Below the pieces are notes generated by a model. That model saw nothing but the letters and a program-made list of their open reading frames with translations. It was not told the origin of the DNA and did no database searches. Positions 33,392 to 43,127 of a stretch of 64,000 bases of DNA are shown here, one piece after another. Origin of the DNA: Ga0077555 sp963741565. Lineage in GTDB: Bacteria; Pseudomonadota; Alphaproteobacteria; Rhizobiales; Hyphomicrobiaceae. The translations under genes were made by a program, and so were the position numbers. Where the stretch lies: contig CAVUIK010000011.1 in assembly GCA_963741565.1 (NCBI GenBank), positions 1 to 64,000 of the forward strand. Direction: 5' to 3'. The first letter of the stretch is position 1. Every line of letters starts with the position of its first letter.

Positions 33392-35050
33392 CTACCGCTC
33401 GAACTTCTTGAACTTGATGCGATGCGGATCGACGGCGGCCTCGCCCAGCCGGCGCTTCTTGTCGGCCTCGTAGTCCTCAAAGTTGCCTTCGAACCATTCG
33501 ACGTGACTGTCGCCTTCGAATGCGAGGATGTGGGTCGCGAGCCGATCGAGGAAGAAGCGGTCATGCGAAATGACCACGGCGCACCCCGGGAAATCCTCCA
33601 GTGCGGCCTCCAGTGACGACAGCGTTTCCGTGTCGAGATCGTTGGTCGGCTCGTCCAGCAGCAGCACGTTGCCGCCTTCCTTCAGCATCTTGGCGAGGTG
33701 CACGCGGTTGCGCTCGCCGCCCGAGAGCAAACCGACCTTCTTCTGCTGGTCCGCACCCTTGAAGTTGAACCAACCGCAGTAGGCGCGTGAATTGATCTCG
33801 CGCTTGTCGGAAAGCTTCATCTGGTCGAGGCCTCCCGAGATCTCTTCCCACACCGTCTTCTTGTCATCCAGGTGGGCGCGGCTCTGATCGACGTAGGACA
33901 GCTTCACCGTATTGCCGAACGTGATCGTGCCCTTGTCCGGCTTCTCTTGTCCCGTAAGCATGCGGAACAGCGTCGTCTTGCCGGCGCCGTTCGGACCGAT
34001 GATGCCGACGATGCCCCCCGGCGGCAGCTTGAACGTGAGGTTGTCGATCAACAGACGGTCGCCGAATGCCTTCGACAGCCCCTCCACCTCGATCACCTGT
34101 TCGCCGAGACGGGGGCCCCGCGAGACCTGGATCTGCGCCTTGCCGACGTCATCGCGGCCAGCCTCCTCGTTGAGCTTCTCAAAGGCCGTGATACGCGCCT
34201 TGCTCTTGGCCTGGCGCGCTTTGGGCGATGAACGGATCCACTCCAGCTCCCGCTTCAGCGTCTTGGCCTTGCTCTCCTCGGCGCCCTTCTCGCTTTCCTC
34301 GCGCTTTGCCTTCTGTTCGAGCCAAGACGAGTAGTTGCCCTTCCACGGCACGCCAGAGCCGCGATCCAGTTCCAGCGTCCATTGCGTGATGGTGTCGAGG
34401 AAGTAGCGGTCGTGGGTGACCAGGATCACGCAACCCGTGTAGTCGGTCAGGAACTTCTGCAACCACGCGACGCTCTCCGCGTCCAAATGGTTGGTCGGCT
34501 CGTCCAGCAACAGAATATCGGGCTTCGAGAGCAGCAGCTTCGTCAAGGCGACGCGGCGCTTCTCGCCGCCTGAGAGTTTCGCAACATCAGCATCACCCGG
34601 CGGGCAGCGCAAGGCGTCGAGGGCGACCTCGACCTGGGCATCGAGATCCCAGAGGCCCTCGGCATCGATCTCATCCTGCAGCTTCGCCATCTCGTCGGCG
34701 GTCTCGTCCGAATAGTTGGCGGCGATCTCGTTGTAGCGGTCGACCTTCGCTTTTTTCGCGGCGACGCCTTCCATGGCATTGCCGAGCACGTCCTTGGCTG
34801 TATCGAGCTCCGGTTCTTGCGGCAGATAGCCGACCTTGATGCCATCGGCGGGCCGCGCCTCGCCCAGAAAGTCATCCGTCTCGCCGGCCATGATCTTCAG
34901 CAATGTGGATTTGCCGGAACCGTTCAAGCCGACGACGCCAATCTTGGCGCCCGGATAGAAGGACAGGTTGATGTTCTTCAAGACCTGCTTGCCACCAGGA
35001 TAGGCCTTGGAGAGCTTGTGCATGTGGTAGACGAATTGCGGGTTGGCCAT
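33392..35050 (-). CDS. ettA: energy-dependent translational throttle ABC-F protein
   Basis: A 552-residue ABC-F ATPase with two ATP-binding cassettes. Walker A motifs are GLNGSGKST and GPNGAGKTT; signature motifs LSGGEKRRVAL and LSGGERNRVHL; Walker B DEPTNHLD and DEPTNDLD. The P-site tRNA interaction linker and EttA-type arm lie between the cassettes. EttA binds the ribosomal E site and couples early elongation to the ATP/ADP ratio. ATG 35050 (MANPQFVYHMHKLSKAY) is the family start. The 198 bases upstream (35051-35248) hold only its promoter region; nothing more specific was seen. Confidence 0.96.
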   Translation of the reverse strand: MANPQFVYHMHKLSKAYPGGKQVLKNINLSFYPGAKIGVVGLNGSGKSTLLKIMAGETDDFLGEARPADGIKVGYLPQEPELDTAKDVLGNAMEGVAAKKAKVDRYNEIAANYSDETADEMAKLQDEIDAEGLWDLDAQVEVALDALRCPPGDADVAKLSGGEKRRVALTKLLLSKPDILLLDEPTNHLDAESVAWLQKFLTDYTGCVILVTHDRYFLDTITQWTLELDRGSGVPWKGNYSSWLEQKAKREESEKGAEESKAKTLKRELEWIRSSPKARQAKSKARITAFEKLNEEAGRDDVGKAQIQVSRGPRLGEQVIEVEGLSKAFGDRLLIDNLTFKLPPGGIVGIIGPNGAGKTTLFRMLTGQEKPDKGTITFGNTVKLSYVDQSRAHLDDKKTVWEEISGGLDQMKLSDKREINSRAYCGWFNFKGADQQKKVGLLSGGERNRVHLAKMLKEGGNVLLLDEPTNDLDTETLSSLEAALEDFPGCAVVISHDRFFLDRLATHILAFEGDSHVEWFEGNFEDYEADKKRRLGEAAVDPHRIKFKKFER

Positions 35051-35248
35051 GAATGGGCTCTCCATTTGCCGGCGCCTTCGGTTGCTCACTGGCGCAACCG
35101 GCGCGTCTCGGATTTGTCTGGGATTGGCCGCGTTGTATCGGATCGCTTCGGGCGACTCAACGGCTGCTTTGCCAGCGGCCAGAAGGGCGCCGGCCCCCGC
35201 CGCGGCCTCCCCCGTCAGCTCGCGCTCTGACCACCCAAAGGTTAGCGT

Positions 35249-35953
35249 TCAGCGGCGACGGCGGCCTCGGTCCCAATCGTCGGTCGGGGCATTGATCAGG
35301 GGCAGATTGCGGCGGGCTGTGTCCGATGACGCGCGACGGCACATCCCGGGTATCGCACTGAGCTTTGTCGGCCGGGAGATAATAGCCAACGTTCCGCTCA
35401 ACGACTCGCTGGTCAAGCGGCCCGATATGATCATCTGCTCCAGCTTCGCCTGCAGAGCCCGGTCGAGGGGTGTGCGCCAATGACTGGGCATGCAATCCCA
35501 CGGTAAAGTCAGGTTGCTGCCGAGGCCACGCTGCATGAACAGCTGTTCGAAGGGATGGCGGTTGCGGTCCGGCCGCGACTGGCATCGCGAGTCGTACGTC
35601 ACTTCCAACCCGGCTTCCGTAACCGGCTTCTCGATAAGCGTCTCGTAATAAGCGACGGCGGCCTTGCCGGCCCGGTCACGCAGCGTCTCGTCGCAGATAT
35701 CGCGGTCCATTTCGACCAGCGTCTTCTGGAACTGCTGGCGCAGATCGGCGCGCAGCGCATCGGTGACGCCGAATTTCGCGGCGGCTCGCTCGAAGCTGCT
35801 TTTATGATCGTCGGACGCGTAGGACCAGGCAATAGCGGCCCCGACCAGGGCAACGAGTGTGATCAGGCCCGGGACGAGCCAATCGCCCAGGTTCAGCGTC
35901 GCGCCGCTGCCCTCACCCGCACTCGGGTCTTCCGTACGGCGCCCAAACTGCAT
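35249..35953 (-). CDS. hypothetical membrane-anchored protein
   Basis: A 234-residue protein without a recognised family. One hydrophobic helix near residues 27-47 (WLVPGLITLVALVGAAIAWSY) follows a short polar N-terminus and is succeeded by a large soluble part with four Cys (DRDICDETLRDR, YDSRCQSRPDRN, PWDCMPSHW, GMCRRA). If exported, these could pair as disulfides, which would match the DsbA-like gene directly upstream in divergent orientation (inference). ATG 35953 (MQFGRRTEDPSAG) is chosen; longer frames to 36031 are not conserved-looking. The C-terminus is Arg-rich. Confidence 0.62.
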   Translation of the reverse strand: MQFGRRTEDPSAGEGSGATLNLGDWLVPGLITLVALVGAAIAWSYASDDHKSSFERAAAKFGVTDALRADLRQQFQKTLVEMDRDICDETLRDRAGKAAVAYYETLIEKPVTEAGLEVTYDSRCQSRPDRNRHPFEQLFMQRGLGSNLTLPWDCMPSHWRTPLDRALQAKLEQMIISGRLTSESLSGTLAIISRPTKLSAIPGMCRRASSDTARRNLPLINAPTDDWDRGRRRR

Positions 35954-36098
35954 GCGACAGCCCTGAAACACGATATTGATCCCGCAACCTATCAGTCCCG
36001 TGATAATTTGGTGTAAAGGACCAGAAAACAAGGCCTTATTCGATGTCGCGTTTGGACACGCAACAACCGCTGGGGCAATGCGTCAGGAGCCGCAGGAC

Positions 36099-36773
36099 AT
36101 GACCTCAACTGCATCCTCGGCGACCGAGCGCCACTTCCTCTACGTCGCCGATCCCATGTGTTCGTGGTGCTACGGGTTCGCGCCGGTCGTCGACGAACTG
36201 GTCGCTCGATTCGAGGGGCGACTAGGCCTCCGCCTCGTGATGGGCGGCCTGCGCGCCGGCAACACACAACCGATGCGGCCGGAAGACAAGGACTACATCC
36301 GCAGCGCCTGGACCCGCGTCTGCGAAGCCTCGGGCCAGCCGTTCGACCCTACTTTCTTCGATCGCGCGAGCTTCACCTACGACACCGAACCTGCCTGCCG
36401 AGCCGTGGTCACGATGCGGCGCCTCGCTCCGGAACAGGCGCTGGCGTTCAAGACACGCGTATCGCAGGCCTTCTACGCCAACAACCGCGATGTGACCCGA
36501 GACGAGGTCTTGGCCGACGTCGCGGCTGAGGCTGGCATGGATCGCGACGCATTTTTGGCCGAGATGCAAAGCCCCGACACGCGCAATGAGACCTTCCAGG
36601 ATTTCATGATTGCCAAGGAAGCCGGCATCGAAGGTTTCCCGCTGCTCGCGGCTGGCAGGCAAGACAGCGGCTATGCCCTGATCACGCAAGGGTTTCGTCC
36701 ACTCGTCGGATTGCCCGAGGCGATTGAGACGTGGCTTACCAACGGCGCACCTGTCACGCGGCCAACGCCCTGA
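36099..36773 (+). CDS. DsbA-family (FrnE-like) thioredoxin-fold oxidoreductase
   Basis: A 224-residue DsbA-fold protein with a CxxC redox site, CSWC, at about residue 21 (DPMCSWCYGFAPVVDEL). There is no signal peptide, so it acts in the cytoplasm, as FrnE and 2-hydroxychromene-2-carboxylate isomerase relatives do. The helical insertion and the cis-Pro region (GIEGFPLLAAG) are visible. ATG 36099 (MTSTASSATERHF) is the family-like start. It may protect against oxidative stress or act in disulfide exchange. It stops 4 bases before the stop codon of the convergent creatininase-like gene. Confidence 0.86.
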   Translation: MTSTASSATERHFLYVADPMCSWCYGFAPVVDELVARFEGRLGLRLVMGGLRAGNTQPMRPEDKDYIRSAWTRVCEASGQPFDPTFFDRASFTYDTEPACRAVVTMRRLAPEQALAFKTRVSQAFYANNRDVTRDEVLADVAAEAGMDRDAFLAEMQSPDTRNETFQDFMIAKEAGIEGFPLLAAGRQDSGYALITQGFRPLVGLPEAIETWLTNGAPVTRPTP

Positions 36774-36777
36774 TCAC

Positions 36778-37605
36778 TCAGCGCTGCGCGAGTGCGGCGC
36801 GGATCTCGGCGACCGCCGCCTGGATGCGCATCTCGATCAGTTTGTGGCCGCGTTCGGGCGTGGACCGCTTCGGATCGCCTGACGCACCGTTTGCCGACCA
36901 CGGGAACGCCCGGCCCGCCGTGCGCTCAAAATCGACGCCCTTCGCGTTGATCGCCATCAGCTCCGACGTATCAATAATGCCCGCGTGCTCGCCGATCGCA
37001 GCCTTCGTCTCTCCCTCGCCTTCGAGCGTCTTGTACTGGGGACCGTCTTCGTAATAGCCACCTATATGCACGACGCGCACGCCGGAGCCAGCCCACTCAC
37101 GCGTCAGGCGATCCACGACAGCCGTCTGCACATCGATGCTATCGCCGTGATCGCCGATGAAGCAGATCGTCTTGAAGCCGCTCCCCTTGAGGCTGCGGGC
37201 AATGCCTTCAAGAACGCCGCTGAACACGGGCGCGGGAACACCAATGGTGCCGGGATAACGCAGATGTCCGCTGAGCTGGGGCACATAGGAAACCACAGGC
37301 GCAATGAGGGTGCGTCCAACATCCGCAGCGATCTTCTTCGCGGCCCAACCGACGATGTAGTCATGCTTGCCGAGGATCATGTGCGGGCCATTCTGCTCGA
37401 TCCCGCCCGTCGGTACGATGACGGTCGTGTAACCTTGCGCGATCGCGTCGCGCACCTGGACCCATGTCAGATCCTTGAGCTCGGTCGTTGGCGGCGCTTT
37501 GGCCTCAGGCGCAAGTGAATTTGCCGAAACCAGGCCCGCCACAGCGACCGCACCAATCAGAGCGAGCGACAAAAGAGCAGTTCGCGAGGCGCGCACGAGA
37601 GCCAC
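36778..37605 (-). CDS. exported creatininase family protein
   Basis: A 275-residue creatininase/MftE-like amidohydrolase with an N-terminal hydrophobic signal (about residues 1-30, ending near VSANS). Metal-site residues are recognisable: Glu in VPTGGIEQNGPH, His in GPHMILGKHD, Asp/His in CFIGDHGDS and Glu in IIDTSELMAI. Family members hydrolyse creatinine or mature peptide redox cofactors, nearly always in the cytoplasm, so export is unusual. The start is a GTG at 37605; a second GTG inside (37596) is also possible, and no clear RBS was found. Substrate unknown. Confidence 0.83.
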   Translation of the reverse strand: MALVRASRTALLSLALIGAVAVAGLVSANSLAPEAKAPPTTELKDLTWVQVRDAIAQGYTTVIVPTGGIEQNGPHMILGKHDYIVGWAAKKIAADVGRTLIAPVVSYVPQLSGHLRYPGTIGVPAPVFSGVLEGIARSLKGSGFKTICFIGDHGDSIDVQTAVVDRLTREWAGSGVRVVHIGGYYEDGPQYKTLEGEGETKAAIGEHAGIIDTSELMAINAKGVDFERTAGRAFPWSANGASGDPKRSTPERGHKLIEMRIQAAVAEIRAALAQR

Positions 37606-37769
37606 CGTTGGGTTGTTGAGGCGAAGCTCGCAAACTCTAACTCCACCGCCGTTAAGCAGCGTTTAATCATCGCGCCTGTCCACATCGGGTTCGCACCGCC
37701 ATCGGTTACAAATGCATTAACCGGCGCCTGCTAGCCTCTACCAATCGGAAATCCTCGAGGTCTTCGCAG

Positions 37770-38649
37770 ATGATTGACCAAGCCACCCTGGTGTTTAGCA
37801 AAGTCGTTGAGTTGTACAGCGAGCAAGTCTACGCCTGGATTGCCCTTGGCGTCCTCTTTACAGGACTGAGCATCTTCAAGACGCAGGCCTGTAACCCCGG
37901 CAAGAACGTGGTGGACAAACCCCGGGCTAAAAACCGATATTTCCTACGCCCTCGTCGATAAGGTTATTGCACCCTATCTCGGACTGCCGGCGTTGTTCCT
38001 CATGTACGCGCTGCTGTCGGGCGTCATGTCACCCGCAGCTGTTGGTGATTACATCTCAAATGGCCGAGGACCTCTGAGCACACTGCCGTTCTGGGGCCAG
38101 GTCGTCGCCTATCTCATCATCGGCGACTTCCTTTTCTACTGGGTGCATCGCACCTTCCACAGCGACATGTTGTGGCGCTTCCATGCCGCACATCATTCGG
38201 CGACTGAAGTGAACTGGACAACTCAGCACCGGTTCCACCCGGTGAACGTGGCACTCGGGTCGTGCCTGGTTTATCTGACACTGATGACGCTGGGCATCTC
38301 GCCGACTGTCATCACGTATCTGGTGCCGTTCGAGATCCTGACAGCGGCCTACGTGCATGCGAACCTGAACTGGACACACGGGCCCCTGAAGTACGTCTTC
38401 GCCAGTCCGGTCTTTCATCGTTGGCACCATGGCCCGGCGAATGACGGCGGCAATGCGAATTTCGCGCCGACTTTCGCGTTCTGGGATGTGATGTTCGGCA
38501 CGTTCCATATGCCCGAGGGGCGCCTCCCCGAAACGTTCGGCGTGGATGATCCCGATTATCCGCAGTCCTATCTCGGACAGCTGATCTACCCGTTCAAGCC
38601 GAAGGGCCAAGCAACCGAACCGGCCGGGCAACAGGGCTTGAACCACTGA
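37770..38649 (+). pseudogene. sterol desaturase/fatty acid hydroxylase family gene, +1 frameshift
   Basis: A di-iron membrane hydroxylase. The first 45 codons from ATG 37770 (MIDQATLVFSKVVELY, GAGG upstream) run to CNPGK, then one extra base at about 37902-37909 shifts the frame to a stop at 37959. In the next frame the protein resumes as WWTNPGLKTDISYALVDKVIAPYLGLPALFLMY and continues to 38649. That part carries the His clusters HRTFH, HAAHH and HRWHH of the family. If the base is an artefact the protein is about 293 residues and complete. If real, translation could restart at ATG 37993 and make a truncated enzyme of 218 residues that keeps all His motifs. Confidence 0.85.
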
Positions 38650-38764
38650 GGCGTCAGATGAAACGATCCGGCTAGTTTGTGTACTTACAAAGCTCTATGG
38701 TCGAGAAGTAGTGAGTCGTTGCGTTTGCATGACGATCAGACTTCGGCACCCAGGAGCGCGGATC

Positions 38765-39460
38765 ATGGAACAACGACCACTTGCAGCAGAATTCATCGGC
38801 ACGTTCTGTCTCGTCGCAGCGACTTGCGGCGCGGCACTCTTCTCAGCCCCGGCCGGCGGCGGTCTCGTAGCCGTCGCGTTTGCTATCGGCCTGTCGGTCC
38901 TGATCATGGCCTACGCAGTCGGCCATATCTCGGGCGGACACTTCAATCCCGCAGTGACCATCGGCCTCGTTGCTGCAGGGCGCTTCGAGAGTTCAAAAGC
39001 CGTTGGCTACATCATTGCCCAGTTGGCCGGCGGCATCGCAGCTGCGGCAATCTTCAGCATTATCCTCAGCGGCGCACTATCCGCTGGCCCAACGGCAGCA
39101 ACGAAGTGGAACTCGTTCGCCGCAATATCCAATGGTTATGGTGGAGCGAACGGCTTCTCGATGGCATCAGCCTTCCTCATGGAGGTCGTGATCACGGCAT
39201 TGTTCCTGATCGTGATCATCGGGGCGACATCAAGACGAGCCCCTGCCGGTTTCGCTCCGATAGCGATCGGCGTAGCCTTGTTCGTGTTGCATCTGGTGTC
39301 CATCCCCGTCACCAACGCTTCACTCAACCCCGCACGCTCAACGGCTCCTGCGATCATGGCCGGCGGTGTTGCGCTCAGCCAGCTCTGGCTGTTCTGGGTG
39401 GCCCCGATTCTGGGCGCGGTCATCGGCGGCATGATCGGCCGGTACCTCCAGGAGGAGTGA
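38765..39460 (+). CDS. aqpZ: aquaporin Z-like water channel
   Basis: A 231-residue MIP-family channel with six helices and both pore NPA motifs: HFNPAVT and SLNPARS. The Arg directly after the second NPA and the His in ISGGHFNPAVT, with the narrow-pore context, fit the water-selective AqpZ group rather than glycerol facilitators. ATG 38765 (MEQRPLAAEFIG) is the family-like start. It is followed by a strong terminator at 39488-39520 and is probably transcribed alone. The role would be osmotic adaptation by rapid water flow. Confidence 0.92.
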   Translation: MEQRPLAAEFIGTFCLVAATCGAALFSAPAGGGLVAVAFAIGLSVLIMAYAVGHISGGHFNPAVTIGLVAAGRFESSKAVGYIIAQLAGGIAAAAIFSIILSGALSAGPTAATKWNSFAAISNGYGGANGFSMASAFLMEVVITALFLIVIIGATSRRAPAGFAPIAIGVALFVLHLVSIPVTNASLNPARSTAPAIMAGGVALSQLWLFWVAPILGAVIGGMIGRYLQEE

Positions 39461-39487
39461 GCAGCGGACTTCCAACCAGTGAGGCGG

Positions 39488-39520
39488 AACGGCGGGGCAT
39501 CCCCGCCGTTATGCATTTTT
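39488..39520 (+). terminator. strong rho-independent terminator after aqpZ
   Basis: A perfect 10-bp stem, AACGGCGGGG with CCCCGCCGTT, closes the loop CAT and is followed by ATGCATTTTT. It begins 27 bases after the aqpZ stop. The remaining part of this gap, to 39769, shows no gene, only the leader of the helicase gene. Confidence 0.88.
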
Positions 39521-39769
39521 GGCATGCATGGTCCGGCATCGAAGGTAGCCTGGATATAGGCGAGCCTTGTTTTGATGATCGAAGTATGCCAAATGGCACG
39601 TGCTGAGCTATAGATCCGGCTGATTCCGCGGGCTCCTTTATTCCCCCTTCGTCGGTCTGACGACCAGACCGGACCCGATGAATTGCAGCAGTACAGCTCC
39701 TTCGCTCCCCAAAGCCGGACAGTCTGTCGATGGGCATTGGGACTGAACGCACTAACGGAGACCGCTTTT

Positions 39770-41608
39770 TTGGAAACTTCTGCCTTCGCTGGGCTCGGCC
39801 TGAGTGCCAAAGTTCTAGCCGCCGTCGAGACGGCCGGCTACGCCACGCCGACGCCCATTCAAGTTCAGGCCATCCCCGTTGCAGTCACGGGCCGGGATGT
39901 CCTTGGTATCGCGCAGACGGGCACGGGTAAGACGGCGTCCTTCGTCTTGCCGATGATAACGAGACTGGAAAGCGGGCGTGCACGCGCGCGCATGCCGCGA
40001 TCGCTGATCCTGGCCCCGACCCGGGAACTCGCCGCCCAGTGCGCCCAGAGTTTTGAGAAATACGGACAGCACACCAAACTTTCGATTGCGCTACTGATCG
40101 GTGGCGTCTCGATGGACGATCAGGTGCAAAAGCTGGATCGGGGCGTCGATGTGCTCATCGCTACGCCCGGCCGCCTCCTCGATCACTTCCAGCGCGGCCG
40201 CCTGATGCTCATGGGCGTCGAGATCCTCGTCATCGACGAGGCCGACCGGATGCTTGATATGGGCTTCATCCCCGATATCGAGAAGATCTGCAAGCTGCTG
40301 CCGCCGCGCCGCCAGACGCTGTTTTTCTCGGCCACGATGCCAACAGAGATTACGCGTCTGGTGGACCAGTTCCTGCGTGATCCCGTTCGCATCGAGGTGG
40401 CGAAGCCGGCTACCGCCGCAACGACGATTGCCCAACGTTTCCGGTTCTGCGCGTCGAGCGAGGATTTTGCGAAACGCGAGGCATTGCGAGAGATCCTGCG
40501 GCGTTTGGATGTCAAGAACGCGATCATTTTTTCGAACTACAAGCGCGATGTCGCCATTCTCCTGAAATCGCTGACGAAACACGGTTTCAATGCCGGAGCG
40601 CTTCACGGCGACATGGATCAGATGAGCCGGATGTCGACGCTCGACAAGTTTCGTTCGGGCGAAATCTCACTGCTGGCCGCCTCCGATGTTGCAGCCCGCG
40701 GTCTCGACATCCCGGATGTCAGCCACGTCATCAACTTCGATGTACCCTGGCAACCCGACGATTATGTGCATCGCATTGGCCGAACCGGACGTGCCGGCAA
40801 AGAGGGCTGCTCAGTCACGATCGTCACGCCGGACGACATCAAGTCGATCGATGCCATCGCCAAACTGATCGGTGATGAGCCGCATTGGCTGGGCGATCCT
40901 CCCGACGCCGACGTGCTCGAGGAAGCCCGCAGCCGCAAGGGCCGTGGGCGGGCGCGCGGTCGCACGCGCACCACTAGCGGTCCAGGGCGCGACCGTGGCG
41001 GCCGTCCCGGCGAGAGCCGGGGACGCCCCGTTCGCAATCGCGCTGACGCTACCGATCAACCGCCACGCCGCGAAGTTCGGCGCGAACGTGCGCCCCGCCT
41101 GGAGAACGAACTCCCGCCGCGCGAGTTGGCCCGAGAAGCGAGACCGGTTGACGCTGAGCGGAAGGTGGCAGACACGCCTCCGCCGCCCGCACCCCGTCGT
41201 GACAGCGAACCCCGCCGGGACCGGGAACTGCAACCGGCTCGCCGCAGCGAGCGCGACCGCCATCGCGAGGATCGCGATCCCGTTCGCGCCCGAGAACGTG
41301 ACGATGCGCGCCCGCACCGCGAGACCCCCGAAGATCGGCGCCCGACCGACCGCGGCGAGCGTCCCCGGTCGGACGCCCGGCCGCGGCCCGAACCGCGCAG
41401 CGACGGGCCCCGCCGTGCCGAGCGTCAGGGCGAGCCTCGCCCCGATGCCAAGCAAGTTCCGGATTCGCGCGCCGATGCGCGTGGGCCAAAACGCGAGCCG
41501 CGGGATCGAGACGTTCATCGGGCCGATTCCGGAACCGGAAAGCCGCAAGGTCTCGGAGATCACGTCCCGGCATTCCTGCGGCGCCCCGTGCGTGCCAACG
41601 CCGACTGA
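39770..41608 (+). CDS. DEAD-box RNA helicase with long Arg-rich tail
   Basis: An ATP-dependent RNA helicase of the RhlE-like group. Motifs in order: Q-motif region (TPTPIQVQAIP), Walker A AQTGTGKTASF, PTRELAAQ, TPGRLLDH, DEAD, SAT (FSATMP), and the C-terminal ARGLDIP and HRIGRTGR. The last 200 residues are disordered-looking and full of Arg, Glu, Asp and Pro, typical of RNA-binding or condensate-forming tails in cold-inducible helicases. I prefer the TTG at 39770 (ETSAFAGLGLS) with GGAG nine bases before it; an ATG at 39683 in the same frame adds 29 residues that look non-conserved. Function: ribosome assembly or mRNA turnover. Confidence 0.92.
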   Translation: METSAFAGLGLSAKVLAAVETAGYATPTPIQVQAIPVAVTGRDVLGIAQTGTGKTASFVLPMITRLESGRARARMPRSLILAPTRELAAQCAQSFEKYGQHTKLSIALLIGGVSMDDQVQKLDRGVDVLIATPGRLLDHFQRGRLMLMGVEILVIDEADRMLDMGFIPDIEKICKLLPPRRQTLFFSATMPTEITRLVDQFLRDPVRIEVAKPATAATTIAQRFRFCASSEDFAKREALREILRRLDVKNAIIFSNYKRDVAILLKSLTKHGFNAGALHGDMDQMSRMSTLDKFRSGEISLLAASDVAARGLDIPDVSHVINFDVPWQPDDYVHRIGRTGRAGKEGCSVTIVTPDDIKSIDAIAKLIGDEPHWLGDPPDADVLEEARSRKGRGRARGRTRTTSGPGRDRGGRPGESRGRPVRNRADATDQPPRREVRRERAPRLENELPPRELAREARPVDAERKVADTPPPPAPRRDSEPRRDRELQPARRSERDRHREDRDPVRARERDDARPHRETPEDRRPTDRGERPRSDARPRPEPRSDGPRRAERQGEPRPDAKQVPDSRADARGPKREPRDRDVHRADSGTGKPQGLGDHVPAFLRRPVRANAD

Positions 41609-41626
41609 GGCCGGAGACCGAACGCC

Positions 41627-43033
41627 ATGACACCCCAAGCCGCCTTGTCGGAGATCTGGGCTTTGGGACTCGGCGACCGGGACGCACTTGCTCATATCCG
41701 GCTGACCGGCAGTGAGCCTGCGCTGCCGTCGTCATTTGCTGTCGGGACCTTGGCGCAGGCGACGATCGCGGCGAGCACCTTGGCTGCCGCCGAGATCTGG
41801 CGGTCCCGTACCGGCCAGCGACAATTGGCCAGCGTCGACATCCGACACGCGGCAGCCGCCTTCCGCAGCGAGACCTATCTGCGCGTTGAAGGGCGCTCAA
41901 ACGACCGATGGGATCAGATCGCCGGTATCTATCAGACGGGCGACGGCCGTTATGTCCGGCTTCACACCAACCTGCCGCATCATCGCGACGGTATCCTGAA
42001 GTTGCTTCAAGCCAACTATGATCGCGCCAGCGTCGCCGCCAAGTTGTCGACTTGGACCGGCGAAGCCTTCGAAACCGCGGCGTCGGAAGCCGGTCTTGTC
42101 GTTGCGCTCATGCGCTCACCCGAAGAGTGGCAGGCGCATGCCCATGCACAGGCCATTGCGAAGATCCCGCCGCTCGAGCTCACCCGTATCAGCGACGCCC
42201 CGCCACGCGCCTGGCCCAAATCAGCCGCTGCCCTGGCGCAACCTCTGGCGGGGCTCCGCGTGCTGGATTTGACGCGTATCATCGCCGGCCCCGTCTGCGG
42301 ACGTACGCTGGCCGCCCATGGCGCCGACGTACTGCTTGTCACCAGTCCGAAATTGCCATCCTCACCGGTACTGGTCATGGACACGGGCCGCGGCAAGCTT
42401 TCGACCCATATTGATTTGACCAAAAGCCATGGCATCGTCGCATTGGAGCGCCTCGCCCGCGACGCGGACGTCTTCGTGCAGGGCTATCGGCCCGGTGCCA
42501 TCCGCGCCAAGGGCTTCTCGCCCGAGCGGCTCGCCGAGATCAATCCCGGCATCGTCTGCGTGTCACTCTCCGCCTACACGGATCACGGCCCCTGGGGCGG
42601 CAAGCGCGGCTTCGACAGCCTCGTCCAGACGGCTACGGGGATAAATGCCGCTGAGGCTAAGTCGGCGGGCATCATCGGCCCCAAGGAGCTGCCAGCGCAG
42701 GCGCTCGACCACGGGTCGGGCTACCTGATGGCGGCCGGCGCAATGATGGCCCTGAAGCGACAACGCGAAGAGGGCGGCTCCTGGCATGTCCGGGTTGCCC
42801 TGGTTACCACTGGCCAATGGCTCTGGAAGCTTGGCCGATCCGAAATTGGTTTGGCCTCGACCAATCCCACGATTGAAGACTGCGCAGAGTTCACGGAAAC
42901 GACACCATCGGGATTTGGGCGGATGACGGCCGTCCGCCACGCCGGACAGCTGGCCCAAACTCCACCTCGCTGGGTGCTCCCCTCGGTTCCACTTGGCACC
43001 CACCCGCCGGCATGGCCGGCGAGGCCCGTTTAA
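41627..43033 (+). CDS. CaiB/BaiF (family III) CoA-transferase
   Basis: A 468-residue family III CoA-transferase-like protein. The characteristic core begins mid-sequence (PLAGLRVLDLTRIIAGPVCGRTLAAHGADVLLV, region near residue 205) with DVFVQGYRPGAIRAKGFSPERLAEINPGIVCVSLSAY further on and DHGSGYLMAAGAMMALKRQ near residue 365. The first 200 residues look like the part that usually follows the core, so the domain order appears rearranged relative to formyl-CoA transferase. Start ATG 41627 lies 18 bases after the helicase stop. The acyl group and partner are unknown. The C-terminus is rich in Pro and may be disordered. Confidence 0.87.
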   Translation: MTPQAALSEIWALGLGDRDALAHIRLTGSEPALPSSFAVGTLAQATIAASTLAAAEIWRSRTGQRQLASVDIRHAAAAFRSETYLRVEGRSNDRWDQIAGIYQTGDGRYVRLHTNLPHHRDGILKLLQANYDRASVAAKLSTWTGEAFETAASEAGLVVALMRSPEEWQAHAHAQAIAKIPPLELTRISDAPPRAWPKSAAALAQPLAGLRVLDLTRIIAGPVCGRTLAAHGADVLLVTSPKLPSSPVLVMDTGRGKLSTHIDLTKSHGIVALERLARDADVFVQGYRPGAIRAKGFSPERLAEINPGIVCVSLSAYTDHGPWGGKRGFDSLVQTATGINAAEAKSAGIIGPKELPAQALDHGSGYLMAAGAMMALKRQREEGGSWHVRVALVTTGQWLWKLGRSEIGLASTNPTIEDCAEFTETTPSGFGRMTAVRHAGQLAQTPPRWVLPSVPLGTHPPAWPARPV

Positions 43034-43127
43034 TTTCCAATTAAACCTTCGCGGCTAACGTCAATCGAGGTCCACTGCGCCCGCGTGCTTCTTGTCCCAC
43101 GCCATGCGCACCGCTCAGGGTCTCACG

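Noticed and set aside
40930..41550. Repeat-like CGCGAG/CGCCCC tracts, first considered as a tandem repeat array
   Set aside because: They are codons of the low-complexity Arg/Glu/Pro tail and have no fixed unit length or spacer structure.
40811..41695. Long frames on both strands over the helicase tail
   Set aside because: They arise from the repetitive Arg-rich coding sequence of the DEAD-box protein and show no independent coding evidence.
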